This document shows, piece after piece, positions 10,771-19,408 of a stretch of 31,913 nucleotides of DNA. The translations under genes were made by a program, and so were the position numbers. The stretch is from Chara braunii (lineage: Eukaryota; Streptophyta; Charophyceae; Charales; Characeae): positions 1,123,053 through 1,154,965 of the forward strand of contig BFEA01000260.1 in the NCBI GenBank assembly GCA_003427395.1, read 5' to 3'. The notes beneath the pieces were generated by a model that saw only the letters and a list, made by a program, of their open reading frames with translations, searched no databases and was not told the origin of the DNA. Numbering within the stretch: the first letter of the stretch is position 1; every line of letters begins with the position of its first letter.

Positions 10771-11085
10771 CCCTCGGCTGGTCCACCTCTGCGATTGCAA
10801 CTGAGCAGCCTTCGTACTGTGGACTGGTAGCTCGGCGGAGATACGCCCACCGAAGGAAGGTGACAGCTCCCGTAAGGTGGAGGTAAGTCGTGCCTCGCGT
10901 ATGCCCTGTCCTGTCGTAGGGGCTCGCAAGAGGTATGGCTGGCGCACTCGACCGGAGCGGCTTGCGGAAGCTCCATGTATATTCGCGACGAGGACTTAGA
11001 CCATCTCCTGCGTGACGAGGCCGGGAGGGTCCCGCGCTGCCCTGTGCGGTGCCGGACCGATGCGCTTGGCACCGGTCCCCTCCCC
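10771..11085 (+). repeat. Conserved 3' domain of copy B
   Basis: This block is nearly identical to 1-312 and clearly similar to 26032-26310. It is the best preserved part of the family. Minus-strand frames over it (10616-11110, 10752-11072) are not preserved in phase in the other copies. The high conservation may reflect recent homogenisation or an important RNA or DNA 3' end. Confidence 0.85.
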
Positions 11086-12150
11086 CTAAAGTGTCAACAG
11101 TCCCGGGCATGGTACGGCCTGTTCGTCCTTCGGGACATCCGTTAAAATTGGAATGACACAGAAAAATTTGCTTGGTCCTTGCGCAAGGATGATGCGCATA
11201 AATTGAGGGAAAGGTCCGAGCGTCCGGATATCTTGTCCCTTCCCCGTCGGATACTGCTTCTTCAAGAGTCAGGCGTTGTGGGACTAGCCGATGGCAGAGG
11301 CTGCGCTAAGTGGTGTGCCAGAGAGAGACGGGAGAAAATAACCAGCGGAGCGCAGAGGGGGAAGAACCGATACAGAAATGCAGTTGGGCTAGATCCGACC
11401 GACTCGAGAGGTAACGAGGAAGGAACTGGACCAAAGGGCTGCGGAGGTGTAGGTAGGGTAGGAAGGAGTAAGTCGGGAAGCAGGATGCAACGGTAGAAGA
11501 ATGAGTGGGAAAGGAGGGTGAACCTAGACAGGACCCTGCGGCAGGTGCATGCGGAACAGAGCGCAGTGGGGGATGGCAACAGTGAGAAAGATGGGGAGGG
11601 CGCATTGGAAGATACACAACTTGAGCGATCCTTGATGAAGTCAGTCGGGTAAAGGTTGGGTTCCGGGTTTTCTGAGGCAGGCGACCTCGAATCCAGCATC
11701 AGTTTTACCTGAATGTTAGTGGAGTAAGGGTTAGTGAGGGAAAGCTCGTGCGGGGAGATGGCGGATGAGGAGGGAGTCGAAGTTGGGAAGTGTTAGTCTC
11801 TCCGATCCTTCATAGGATCGGATGGGGAAAAGTAGTAGGTGAAGGTTTCTATGTGGGGCGAATCCAATGGTGAAGGCGGAGCAGCAAAAGGGTGAATGAG
11901 AGAGTGAGGAGAGAAGTTAGTAGCAACGAGGTGCATGGAGAAGGTTAACGGAGACATAAAATCGAATTGAATGAATCTGGACGCAAACTTGCGCCAGATA
12001 CAGTCGAGGAAGAAGATGGGACAAAGGAGGAAGGAGAGAACGAACGACTATGGAAGGAGTAAAATCTGTGTACCTCACTCGTTCCTCGATGAAAACGGAC
12101 GAGTAAAAATACAAAATGGGGTTTCGGTGCATTGCGGAGGGATTGGGCGC
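11086..12150. other. Purine-rich noncoding stretch
   Basis: The region just after copy B holds a GTCC-TTCG-GGAC hairpin (11125-11136) and a long purine-rich plus strand (11260-11960). The latter opens Pro/Ser/Leu-rich minus frames without motifs. I see no supported gene. Confidence 0.45.
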
Positions 12151-12154
12151 GCTA

Positions 12155-12560
12155 GTTTTTGCGTTTGAGCAGCGGTTTGGTCGATAGAGCCCTTAAAGGC
12201 TGCGCGCTGTCGGAGGGCGCGGTGTCCGGGCCCTCCTCTGTGTACCAAGTCCCTGCCTGGTACCGGTCTCTTGCTCTGGTATTGCGGCCAGTAGTCATCT
12301 CCACGATCCTTAGAGCCCGGGCTGTACCCTGGTGTGGACCGGTCCTGTCGGTGCATGCCCTTAGCAAAAGGGTGCGCCATAGGGCTTTCCATTGGTCCAC
12401 GCAGGCTCGGCGCCCTGCTGTACAACAGAGCACAACCGGCCTGTGGCCGTGGTACCCGTCGGGTTCGCCCTGGGACGCGAAAGCAAAGGGACTGGCGCAG
12501 TCTTTTCTACTGCGCGCTAAGTGCCCTGTGGCCAAGTTATGGGTTAGGTGCGTGGAAACG
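12155..12560 (+). other. Dense run of perfect stem-loops
   Basis: About 400 bases contain many short perfect stems: GGAGGGC 12212-12218 with GCCCTCC 12230-12236, GTACCA 12242-12247 with TGGTAC 12258-12263, GTGGACC 12334-12340 with GGTCCAC 12394-12400 enclosing CCCTT 12358-12362 with AAGGG 12368-12372, CGGCC-TGT-GGCCG 12437-12449, GGG-TTCG-CCC 12461-12470, and GCGCAGT 12495-12501 with ACTGCGC 12509-12515. Overlapping frames on both strands are most likely a by-product of high GC. An A-rich tract follows at 12601. It may be a structured RNA or a SINE-like unit with an A tail. No family is recognised. Confidence 0.5.
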
Positions 12561-12605
12561 ACTTGCTGACGGAAAGGAAAAGCTGAATGAAAGAGATAAA
12601 AGGAG

Positions 12606-12624
12606 AAAAAAAAAAAAAAAAAAA
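12606..12624 (+). repeat. A19 tract
   Basis: A run of 19 A sits 45 bases after the stem-loop block and could be the tail of a retroposed RNA. No target duplication was found by eye. Confidence 0.8.
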
Positions 12625-12724
12625 GCAAAGAAAAGAAAGTAGAAAACCTGATCAGCACGTGGATCAGGACCGTTGCTTTAGTCCAGAATAATTCAGCGAT
12701 GGTCGTTTACTGCATCGTTTGAGT

Positions 12725-13275
12725 TTTCCCTTTTCTCTTGTTATTACTGTTGCTATTATTTTTATTATTATTAATTCACCAATTTTCAGATGTGATTTCC
12801 CCTGTTGTCGGGATCCTGTCACTTCGCGGAGGAGGCCAGCGGTCTTGTTTCCAAGCCGTGGTCGCTGTTAGTTTAGACTGAGCCTGCATGGGGTTGAAAG
12901 GACCGTCTGGTCCTAATGGTTGTGATCTGAACCAGGTACAGGGACGGGATAAAGGTAACCCGTATGGATGTTCGAACCACGCATTGGACCCTAGTAGCTG
13001 AGTTTAGGGGTAGATACAACAATGACTGAGAAAAGGGGAGGTAAGAAAAATAAAGAAAGAGAGGAAAAGGGTTGAAGGTCGGTTCTAGTTTTGAGCGAGG
13101 ACTTGTACCACTGTTCAGTTGGAGCCGCTGCGCAGGATGAAATCTGAAGCGCCTTATTACTATTATTATTACTATTATCATTACAATCATTACTAATTCC
13201 CTTTTTTTTGTTTTCAGTTTTCCGTTGGTCCATCGCTTCGCGGGAAGGCCAACGGTTCAAGTTCCGAGTTCAGGC
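12725..13275 (+). repeat. Two diverged copies of a 130-base unit, spacing about 415
   Basis: Units near 12740-12860 and 13155-13275 share a TTATTATT-rich start, a TTTTCAG word, CTTCGCGG, then GGCCAGCGGT or GGCCAACGGT. In both, a stem surrounds the CTTCGCGG: CTGTTG 12802-12807 with CAGCGG 12837-12842, and CCGTTGG 13222-13228 with CCAACGG 13249-13255. The stem sequence changed but pairing is retained. Confidence 0.55.
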
Positions 13276-13889
13276 GGTCCACAACCTAAGTAGGCCGACC
13301 TCGCGGATACAATCTGTGGGAGAATTCCGATTTGGCGCTGTATGATAATATCTCAAAAGGAGGGTGACCAGCGACCGCATTGGTAGGGAACCTATCACCC
13401 GTTGTGGAGGGTCATAAGCCCCCTCCTTGCCATCGGACACGGGTACCCGACGGGGATAGGTCGAAGCTGTACTTAAAAAGGGAAAAAAGGATTGTTGGTC
13501 TCCCGTCATGGGACCATAGTGCCGAACCTGTTACCATATAGCTAGGATCTGGGACTGTCAAAGAGCGGGGCTAGTCCATGATCGACCGATTGGGTTTTAG
13601 GCAAGTGTGTTATTCTCTGAAAACTATTCGGGTTTAAATTATTGGTTATTTTAAAGACTGTAAAATTCTTGAAATCTGGTAAGGTCTGAAAAGGACTAAT
13701 CTAAGTCCTTCGTTCAGAACGCAGGGGTCAGGCCTATAAAAGGAAGAGGGAGTTGAGATATCATCCGTGGCCAGTAGCCTGGTGGTACACGGGCTGTACT
13801 GCGATCTCTGGTAAGAAGAGTAGTACGATATTGGAAGTGGACGATTTTGTGCGGCGGTCTACCGGACAAGAGCTGGCTGGCTATTCCAA
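13276..13889. other. Intergenic stretch, nothing recognised
   Basis: There are no motifs or convincing frames. The frame at 13753-14013 overlaps the candidate below in another phase and has no distinguishing features. Confidence 0.4.
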
Positions 13890-14420
13890 GTGGCTATGGC
13901 GTTGCATGGCTATAGGCCTGGTTACCGGTATCACCAGGCCCGGTGGAGACCCATGTCTGGGGAAGGGCCCTGGATCACAGTCATGCTTAACTACGATGGG
14001 GGAGATGAGGTGAGGATGAAGATTAACGTGGAGGGGGCAAAAGAGGTGGAGATGCGGACGGATGGAAAACTGCAAGATGCGATCACAGAGGCAAAAAACC
14101 GTGCGGAGAGGCGCTGCAGGAGGGACAGAGTGACTGCAAGGCTGCAGGTAACACTCTCGTATCATGAGACCGAGACCTCAATGGACACAGCGGACCTGGA
14201 ACAGGCCCACGTGGACAGGGACTCAGGCAGTGAGAGTGAAATGAGCGAAGCGGGAGACCGGGAGACAGATCTCAGGTCCTGGAATAGACCAGGCGAGATC
14301 CAGAGGCATCACCTGGCCGCGAAGCCGGTGGAAGAGGGACCCGAGGCCAGCTCTCGACAACTGACGCCGAAGGGCCGCGGGATAGGAGAGAGACAGGGCA
14401 GAGGGAAAGGACGCGTGTGA
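13890..14420 (+). CDS. Doubtful 176-codon reading frame, unknown protein
   Basis: The frame opens with ATG and ends with TGA. The middle (about residues 27-95) alternates hydrophobic and charged residues in a strand-helix-strand style (WITVMLNY, then LQDAITEAKNRAE, then RLQVTLSY), which looks somewhat protein-like. The C-terminal half is Glu/Arg/Ser/Gly-rich and could simply be translated purine-rich DNA. No family is recognised, and no promoter or splice context is evident. A perfect 8-bp hairpin, GGCCTGGT 13915-13922 with ACCAGGCC 13933-13940, lies at the start, which suits structured noncoding DNA equally well. I rate it more likely noncoding than coding. Confidence 0.22.
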   Translation: MAMALHGYRPGYRYHQARWRPMSGEGPWITVMLNYDGGDEVRMKINVEGAKEVEMRTDGKLQDAITEAKNRAERRCRRDRVTARLQVTLSYHETETSMDTADLEQAHVDRDSGSESEMSEAGDRETDLRSWNRPGEIQRHHLAAKPVEEGPEASSRQLTPKGRGIGERQGRGKGRV

Positions 14421-16380
14421 GAGAGCGGCGGCCAGAGGTCAACGTGTGGCCGTTCTGAGAATCGGGGAGAGGCGAACACAAGACGTACGTGCTGAAAAAG
14501 GGGCTGACGTCAACTGGACTTCGTGAGCGCAAGAGTCAGTGGGACAGGGTCGCGCATAGGGGAGCGACAGGTGGACGTCCCTGGTGTGTGGAGAGAGAGG
14601 GTCAAAGAGCGTGCAATGTGGTTGGCGTAAAATGGTTGGACATGCGTGAGCATGGAGCGTGAGCCTACTGCGTTTTTCAGAGAACTGCGAAACAAGTGGG
14701 CTTGTGGAGAGCGGGACGGCACTAGGCGGTGGCAGGTATTCCCAGTTTGCGCGTGGCGCGTTCACGCAGAGGGAGGTGTGGTGCGCGAGTGATCAGCTAG
14801 ACAATGCTTAATTGATGAATATAAGTGAGGTCGAGATGGAGTGCGCGCGAGTGTAGAACGAGAGAGGGGGAAGAAAGAAGTTGGACACAGGAGGAGGGAA
14901 GAAGATCATCTTACTAGAGCTGGTGACGTCAACTCTGCATGATCGGGTGGCATGTCTCTCGAAGCGGGGCTTTGAGCTTCCGTGATAGAGCTGGTCCGGA
15001 CAGTGCCAAAAACGAAAGGGGAAGACTGCGCGGATGAGCGAGACGCGATCTTGCTAGGTACGGTTGGTGTCAACATTGGCGCTACGGAAAGCCTTGGTCC
15101 TCACTCTTCTGGCCGATGCCGTCACCTACACGGGTTGGCAGACTGTCTTTGACTAGGTAGCGCTGTGTGTCGCATGGTCCTCGAGGCTGAGAACGGTGAA
15201 CCTCTAATGGAGAAGGGCGTTGGTGCACGCATCCAGATGATCGAGCTTACGGGGAGAAAGTCAGAGCTCCGAGAAGTGATCCAGTTATTGACGAGTGGTT
15301 GGCATCATTGACTTCTTCCCTTTGTGTTTTGTTTTTATTTGACTGTGGAGGCTGGAAACTGTTCTCGGCTTGCTTCTTGGTGCTAATTTTCGTAATTCAG
15401 CGTATGTTTGGTAGCCTGTTTCGAGTCGTGAGCACCAAGCAAGTCACCAATAGGGAAAGAGTGAATTTAGGCGTAATTGCCAGCGTGAGGAAATATCCTC
15501 TTCTGGAGTGACTGCACCGGTTATTCGACGAACGTAGCGGTTGGTAGCCAATCATTCTCAGTTCGTTTAATAATCAGTCTGCAGAAGGTAGTCTGTGCTT
15601 TTGATCGCCACTAATACCCTACATGAGGGTTGATTCAATACTCCACCTACGGAGTTAGTGGATTTGAAGTCTTTATTGAACTAGGCAAAACGTATGCAAA
15701 GGCAGGGTTACCTCCTACACTCTTGCGTGGCTTTCCGATCTTACGTCCGTAATGTACTCATATAATTGAGGCAATTACGAGCATTTATTACATCCTTTTG
15801 TTTGAAAAATCTTCGCGTAAGAAAGGTTGTTAACTGATTTTGGCAAGTTTCTTGATGGGCTATGGGTTCTCGATACACGTTGAAGGGGCATCAGCCTATC
15901 AGACGGAGTTCCCTCCCTCTGTAAAAGACGAAAGTCTCCAAGTGTTGGAAATTTCTGAGTAATTGCCCCTTGTGGCTTGCACGTTTAACCATGATGTTTA
16001 ATGGGGGAAAACAGTGCAGTACTCAGAAAAATTGCTTATTTACTCATCAGGTTTTTGATTGACGGGGACTAGCGTTGCATCTAAGGATACTGAGTCAGAT
16101 ATGAAGAGGAAGTCAAAAAGAGAGTGTTAATCCAGAATCTCCCCTATTTTTGTCAGGAAAGAGGTCTAACGAGACATAAGAGCAGAGTCTGACAATTCTA
16201 ATGTAAGCCCGTAAGGAGGCAAGTTTAGAGGTGGCCAGGCGAACTTTTAAATCCGTAAAGCTCTTGTCTGAGAAACTGTGGACTACGTTACATTGCTGTC
16301 TGATCGGCTGATAGCTGCGGAACGTGAAGAAGGAAATGAACCCTTTTGGATTCAGTCTCCTGATTAACTAAACTACATTA
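14421..16380. other. Noncoding stretch with two TGACGTCAACT words
   Basis: TGACGTCAACT occurs at 14505-14515 and 14924-14934, 419 bases apart. The TGACGTCA core is the palindrome bound by bZIP factors in plants and animals. With no gene nearby the copies may be repeat remnants. The short hydrophobic frame at 15299-15511 has no supporting evidence. Confidence 0.35.
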
Positions 16381-16386
16381 GGGAGA

Positions 16387-16503
16387 CCGAACTGGCGCTC
16401 GAACGAGCCTCGAGCACTGAATGCCTGCCTTCAAGCACAGGAATCTGAGTGGACGGACTGCTTATCGGGCCCCTGCCCTTAGGCATTTGATGCTCCAGTT
16501 TGG
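16387..16503 (+). other. Possible branched RNA fold
   Basis: CCGAACTGG 16387-16395 pairs with CCAGTTTGG 16495-16503 (eight Watson-Crick pairs and one G-T). Inside lie GCTC-GAAC-GAGC at 16397-16408 and AATGCCT 16420-16426 with AGGCATT 16481-16487. The nested arrangement makes a branched domain of about 117 bases. Single-copy evidence only, so chance pairing cannot be excluded. Confidence 0.35.
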
Positions 16504-16728
16504 GTATGCAACCTGCGTTTAGTGAGAATCTTCGCTTTGCTCATTACTTAACCTTCTGTAAGCAAGGCAGTTGCGAGACACTGCGTGTTAATCCTTTGAT
16601 CTAAAAAGTTGCAGATGAGGGATGTTGATAGAGGTCTCATTGAAACTCACTAGGATCAACGACTGCGTTATAGTATATCCATGTGTCTTACGAGAAGGAA
16701 AGGTAGGGGAATGTACGTATATATCATT

Positions 16729-16898
16729 GCCCCCTGTTTGTTGTCTTTTTCTCTCTCTGCCTTCGATTTACCAGGCTGTTCTGTTTATTGAGATATATAT
16801 ATATATATGTATATATAAATTTATATATATATATCGTCAAATAGAACTGCCCGGTAAACCGTAGGCAGAGAGGGAGAAGAGGACAACAAACGAGGGGC
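16729..16898. repeat. Foldback repeat with 66-base arms and AT loop
   Basis: The left arm (16729 to about 16793) and right arm (about 16832-16898) are inverted copies, roughly 80-85 percent alike by eye. Shared words include TTTGTTGTC, CTCTCTGCCT and TTTACC. The loop is an AT microsatellite with a TATAAATTTATA centre. As RNA this would be a long imperfect hairpin. Its outer edge lies only a few bases from the predicted hammerhead cleavage site on the minus strand. Confidence 0.8.
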
Positions 16899-16938
16899 TG
16901 TGACAAACTGTTTCGTCGGAGTTTCACCGACTCATCAG
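16893..16938 (-). ncRNA. Hammerhead ribozyme core, stem I partner lost in gap
   Basis: Read on the minus strand from the gap edge, the order is CTGATGA (16938-16932), GTCGG (16931-16927), a 7-base loop, CCGAC (16919-16915), GAAA (16914-16911), a tiny stem ACA with TGT around GTT, then GTC (16904-16902) and ACAGCCCC. This satisfies the hammerhead consensus: CUGANGA, a 5-bp stem II, GAAA, a short stem III whose first pair uses the last A of GAAA, and a GUC cleavage triplet. Cleavage is predicted after 16902 on the minus strand. The 3' half of stem I must precede CTGATGA and would lie in the gap. Hammerheads with very short stem III are known from retrozymes, Penelope-like elements and other eukaryotic repeats, so this probably belongs to a mobile element. 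Confidence 0.75.
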
Positions 16939-17473
16939 NNNNNNNNNNNNNNNNNNNNNNNNNNNNNNNNNNNNNNNNNNNNNNNNNNNNNNNNNNNNNN
17001 NNNNNNNNNNNNNNNNNNNNNNNNNNNNNNNNNNNNNNNNNNNNNNNNNNNNNNNNNNNNNNNNNNNNNNNNNNNNNNNNNNNNNNNNNNNNNNNNNNNN
17101 NNNNNNNNNNNNNNNNNNNNNNNNNNNNNNNNNNNNNNNNNNNNNNNNNNNNNNNNNNNNNNNNNNNNNNNNNNNNNNNNNNNNNNNNNNNNNNNNNNNN
17201 NNNNNNNNNNNNNNNNNNNNNNNNNNNNNNNNNNNNNNNNNNNNNNNNNNNNNNNNNNNNNNNNNNNNNNNNNNNNNNNNNNNNNNNNNNNNNNNNNNNN
17301 NNNNNNNNNNNNNNNNNNNNNNNNNNNNNNNNNNNNNNNNNNNNNNNNNNNNNNNNNNNNNNNNNNNNNNNNNNNNNNNNNNNNNNNNNNNNNNNNNNNN
17401 NNNNNNNNNNNNNNNNNNNNNNNNNNNNNNNNNNNNNNNNNNNNNNNNNNNNNNNNNNNNNNNNNNNNNNNNN
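16939..17473. other. Assembly gap (535 N)
   Basis: All bases are N. It begins exactly at the 5' edge of the hammerhead core. The missing sequence is probably a repeat or a strong fold that defeated assembly. Confidence 1.
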
Positions 17474-17548
17474 TTAACCAAAATCAAAGTAGACTATCAC
17501 TCACCCACACCAGATGGAAAACTCTACAGACTGTCGGTTCACACCCCA

Positions 17549-17566
17549 TATATATATATATAAATT

Positions 17567-17613
<47 letters not shown>
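17549..17613. repeat. AT microsatellite with TATAAATTTATA centre
   Basis: A TA-rich run of about 65 bases shares the TATAAATTTATA motif with the loop of the foldback at 16729-16898. The flanks do not match that foldback's arms, so the two may be related only through the microsatellite. Confidence 0.9.
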
Positions 17614-17616
<3 letters not shown>

Positions 17617-17803
17617 CCTACTAGATCTGCAACCAAAAGCGGTGTCTCATGATAAGCATTATGGTCTGAACTCAGTCGTGTCATTTTTTTTAAGAGATCA
17701 CATATCAGGGGACTGTTAGTCAGAAAAAAGGTACAGATAGATGCTTTTCTGTTTCTTTTAGTCTCGCACCAGAAGGGAAGATTAAAGTTCGTATGGGAAA
17801 AAT

Positions 17804-18037
17804 ATGGGAAGCAAGGACACCTTGGTTGTGACGTACTCCTTATACCAAGCAAAAACGGAAGGATGGGAAAATAAGATAGTTGGTGAGACTGAGGAATATA
17901 AGAGATTTCTCATGGGACTTGCTATGGAGAAGGCAGAAAGTCGTCATAAGCTCATTGAGTATGTTTTCTACATCTGTGAGCCAAGTGGGAAACCGCACAG
18001 TATGGTGTCATCGCTGGAAAGTTTGGAGCAGGCCAGA
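17804..18037 (+). CDS. Unknown protein, putative first exon
   Basis: The ATG-initiated frame runs to a TAG ending at 18049, giving 81 codons. The translation is protein-like: hydrophobic strands (TLVVTYSLY), a charged helical stretch around EEYKRFLMGLAMEKAESRHK, then IEYVFYICEPSG. I do not recognise the family. A GTAAAA donor-like word begins at 18038, directly after codon 78 and in phase 0. Using it would join this frame to the one at 18941-19408 without a shift. An open frame in another phase just upstream (reading PEGKIKVRMGKIWEA) hints that the true start may lie further left, with an intron or frameshift between. Unspliced, it is a short orphan frame. Confidence 0.4.
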
Positions 18038-18940
18038 GTAAAAATCTAGGAGAGCATGGGAGTGTTCAGGCCCCTATCTTAGAAGGCCCCACCAGTGAAT
18101 TCGATTGGAAAGCAGTACAGCGTTTGATACTCAGCGTTGTTAATAGTGGATGGTGCTGGGTACTGTTATTAATGCGCAGGACTCAGCACGTCCTAGCAGT
18201 TTTTTTTTCGTGCCCTGCACAGTTGTGAGTAAGCATGCTTCAACGCCGATGGCAGCAATCAAACAATAATACACTCGATCTTCAGTCCATTCTCAGTCCA
18301 TGATCAAGCAGTATTCTGTCAGTTCAGTAACCAGTTTCTCAGTCAGTGTTCAACTGGGATTATAACAGTAACCCGGATGTTCGAATATCAGCCAACAAAA
18401 TTGCAGTTGCTTTCAACCTACGAGTAATCACAGTGTGATGACTCTTTTTATCAAGTAGACCTCAAACAGCGTCCAATCGGCAGTTAGTCATTCAACCATT
18501 CAACAATCAATCAATTTTCTATTTCAACGATTAATCAGTTTTCTGCTCAGTAGCTAATCAGTTTGATGACCTGCAGTCAATCAGCATCTAGTGCAGTGTT
18601 CCGAACGGCATTTGAAAGGGGACCATCCAGAACGGCAATCCGCAGCGGTTCAGTCTTTATTTAACTCATATTTAATCAGTAAAGCAATCAATTTGAACAG
18701 CAGCAAATGCTCGTTGGCGAGCAATAGTTAATCCAATCAACAGTATCCAGTCTTACACTAGCAAAAGCTCAACAGCATTTGGTTTCTCAAATCAGCAGTC
18801 ACCCAGTAATTCTCAGTTTCTCAGTCAGCAATCAATCAACGCCTAATCAGTGTTATTCAGCACCTCCGACAATGTTCAATCTGGGATCAGTAATTAAAGC
18901 TGCAGTTTGGCATAGCGACCGAAAACAGTGAACGGGATAG
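18038..18940 (+). other. Putative 903-base intron, rich in CAGT and AATCA words
   Basis: The interval begins GTAAAA and ends ATAG. Both ends keep phase 0 between the flanking frames. The interior has no open frame and is densely filled with TCAGT, CAATCA and TCTCAGT words from about 18280 to 18880, more than composition alone would suggest. It could equally be a spacer between two independent genes or a degenerate satellite. Confidence 0.35.
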
Positions 18941-19408
18941 TATTCAAAAGGCGTTCAAGTGGCAGGACACATGAGAGAGATTGAACCCATCACTGTTGAC
19001 CAATCAGTCCTTGACAGTATCAACCTGATTGCGACCAGGGAGAGTTTTCCTTACAAGTACATTAGGATTGATGGGTTCAAGCGTGAAGACCTGTCTATCT
19101 TCATCGCTCTCACTGAGTTCGCAGAAGGTACGGTCAAAGATCTGCGGATCTACCGAAAGAAAGGGAATGAGGTTCATCCACATTTTGATGCAATATGGGC
19201 AGCGGCAGCCGGGTATGTGCAGTGGAAAGCGGAGAGACTCCAGGGGAAAACGAAGCTAGTCTATAGCTTTCGTCCTAAGTTGTACACTGACTACCCCAAG
19301 CCTCCGGTCCCCTACTATCTTACTGATGGCTCTTATTGGGGTGGACTAATGGACTTGGCCAAGAAATACGTATCGCCAGCAGTGATTGACTACGAGGCAG
19401 TGACCTAG
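18941..19408 (+). CDS. Unknown protein, putative last exon
   Basis: The frame is open from 18941 (stop at 18938-18940) to a TAG at 19406-19408, about 155 codons. The first ATG is at 18971. The translation is the most protein-like in the window, with balanced composition and aromatic-rich segments (FPYKYIRIDGF, DAIWAAAAGYVQWKAERL, YSFRPKLYTDYPKPPVPYY, YWGGLMDLAKKY). I do not recognise a family. It ends about 510 bases before an AATAAA at 19918, consistent with a 3' untranslated region. If spliced to 17804-18037, the product would be about 233 residues. Alternatives are a gag-like or other element-derived gene, or a retroposed host gene. Confidence 0.5.
   Translation, partial: YSKGVQVAGHMREIEPITVDQSVLDSINLIATRESFPYKYIRIDGFKREDLSIFIALTEFAEGTVKDLRIYRKKGNEVHPHFDAIWAAAAGYVQWKAERLQGKTKLVYSFRPKLYTDYPKPPVPYYLTDGSYWGGLMDLAKKYVSPAVIDYEAVT

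Larger units (their letters stand above)
5805..11085 (+). repeat. Copy B of the long stem-loop-rich repeat family
   Basis: Blocks of this region are colinear with copy C at 20160-26310: 5818-5925 with 20177-20290, 7510-7610 with 22646-22750, 8010-8075 with 22875-22945, 8984-9300 with 24516-24690, 9520-10540 with 24830-25800, and 10620-11085 with 25890-26310. Its 3' end also matches 1-312. The 5' half aligns only weakly, so the start is approximate. No reading frame is conserved between copies, because indels shift every candidate. What is conserved is stem-loop structure and short words. It could be a non-autonomous retroelement, a satellite-like RNA element or a structured long noncoding repeat. 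I found no terminal repeats, primer binding site or target duplication, so the class is unassigned. Confidence 0.8.

Noticed and set aside
10616-11110. Long minus-strand reading frame over the conserved 3' domain, with counterparts at 216-410 and 26014-26320
   Set aside because: Frames and translations differ among the three copies because of indels, so conservation is at the DNA or RNA level and not at the protein level.
11262-11699. 145-codon minus-strand Pro/Ser/Leu-rich frame
   Set aside because: Same artefact of a purine-rich plus strand, with several overlapping phases open at once.
13240-13265. GGTTCAAGTTCC resembling a tRNA T-arm
   Set aside because: No acceptor, D or anticodon arm can be built around it.
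16036-16056. Second CTGATGA word on the minus strand as another hammerhead
   Set aside because: No stem II, GAAA or cleavage triplet follows at the required spacing.
16900-17652. Open frames spanning the N gap
   Set aside because: They are open only because N codons cannot be stops.
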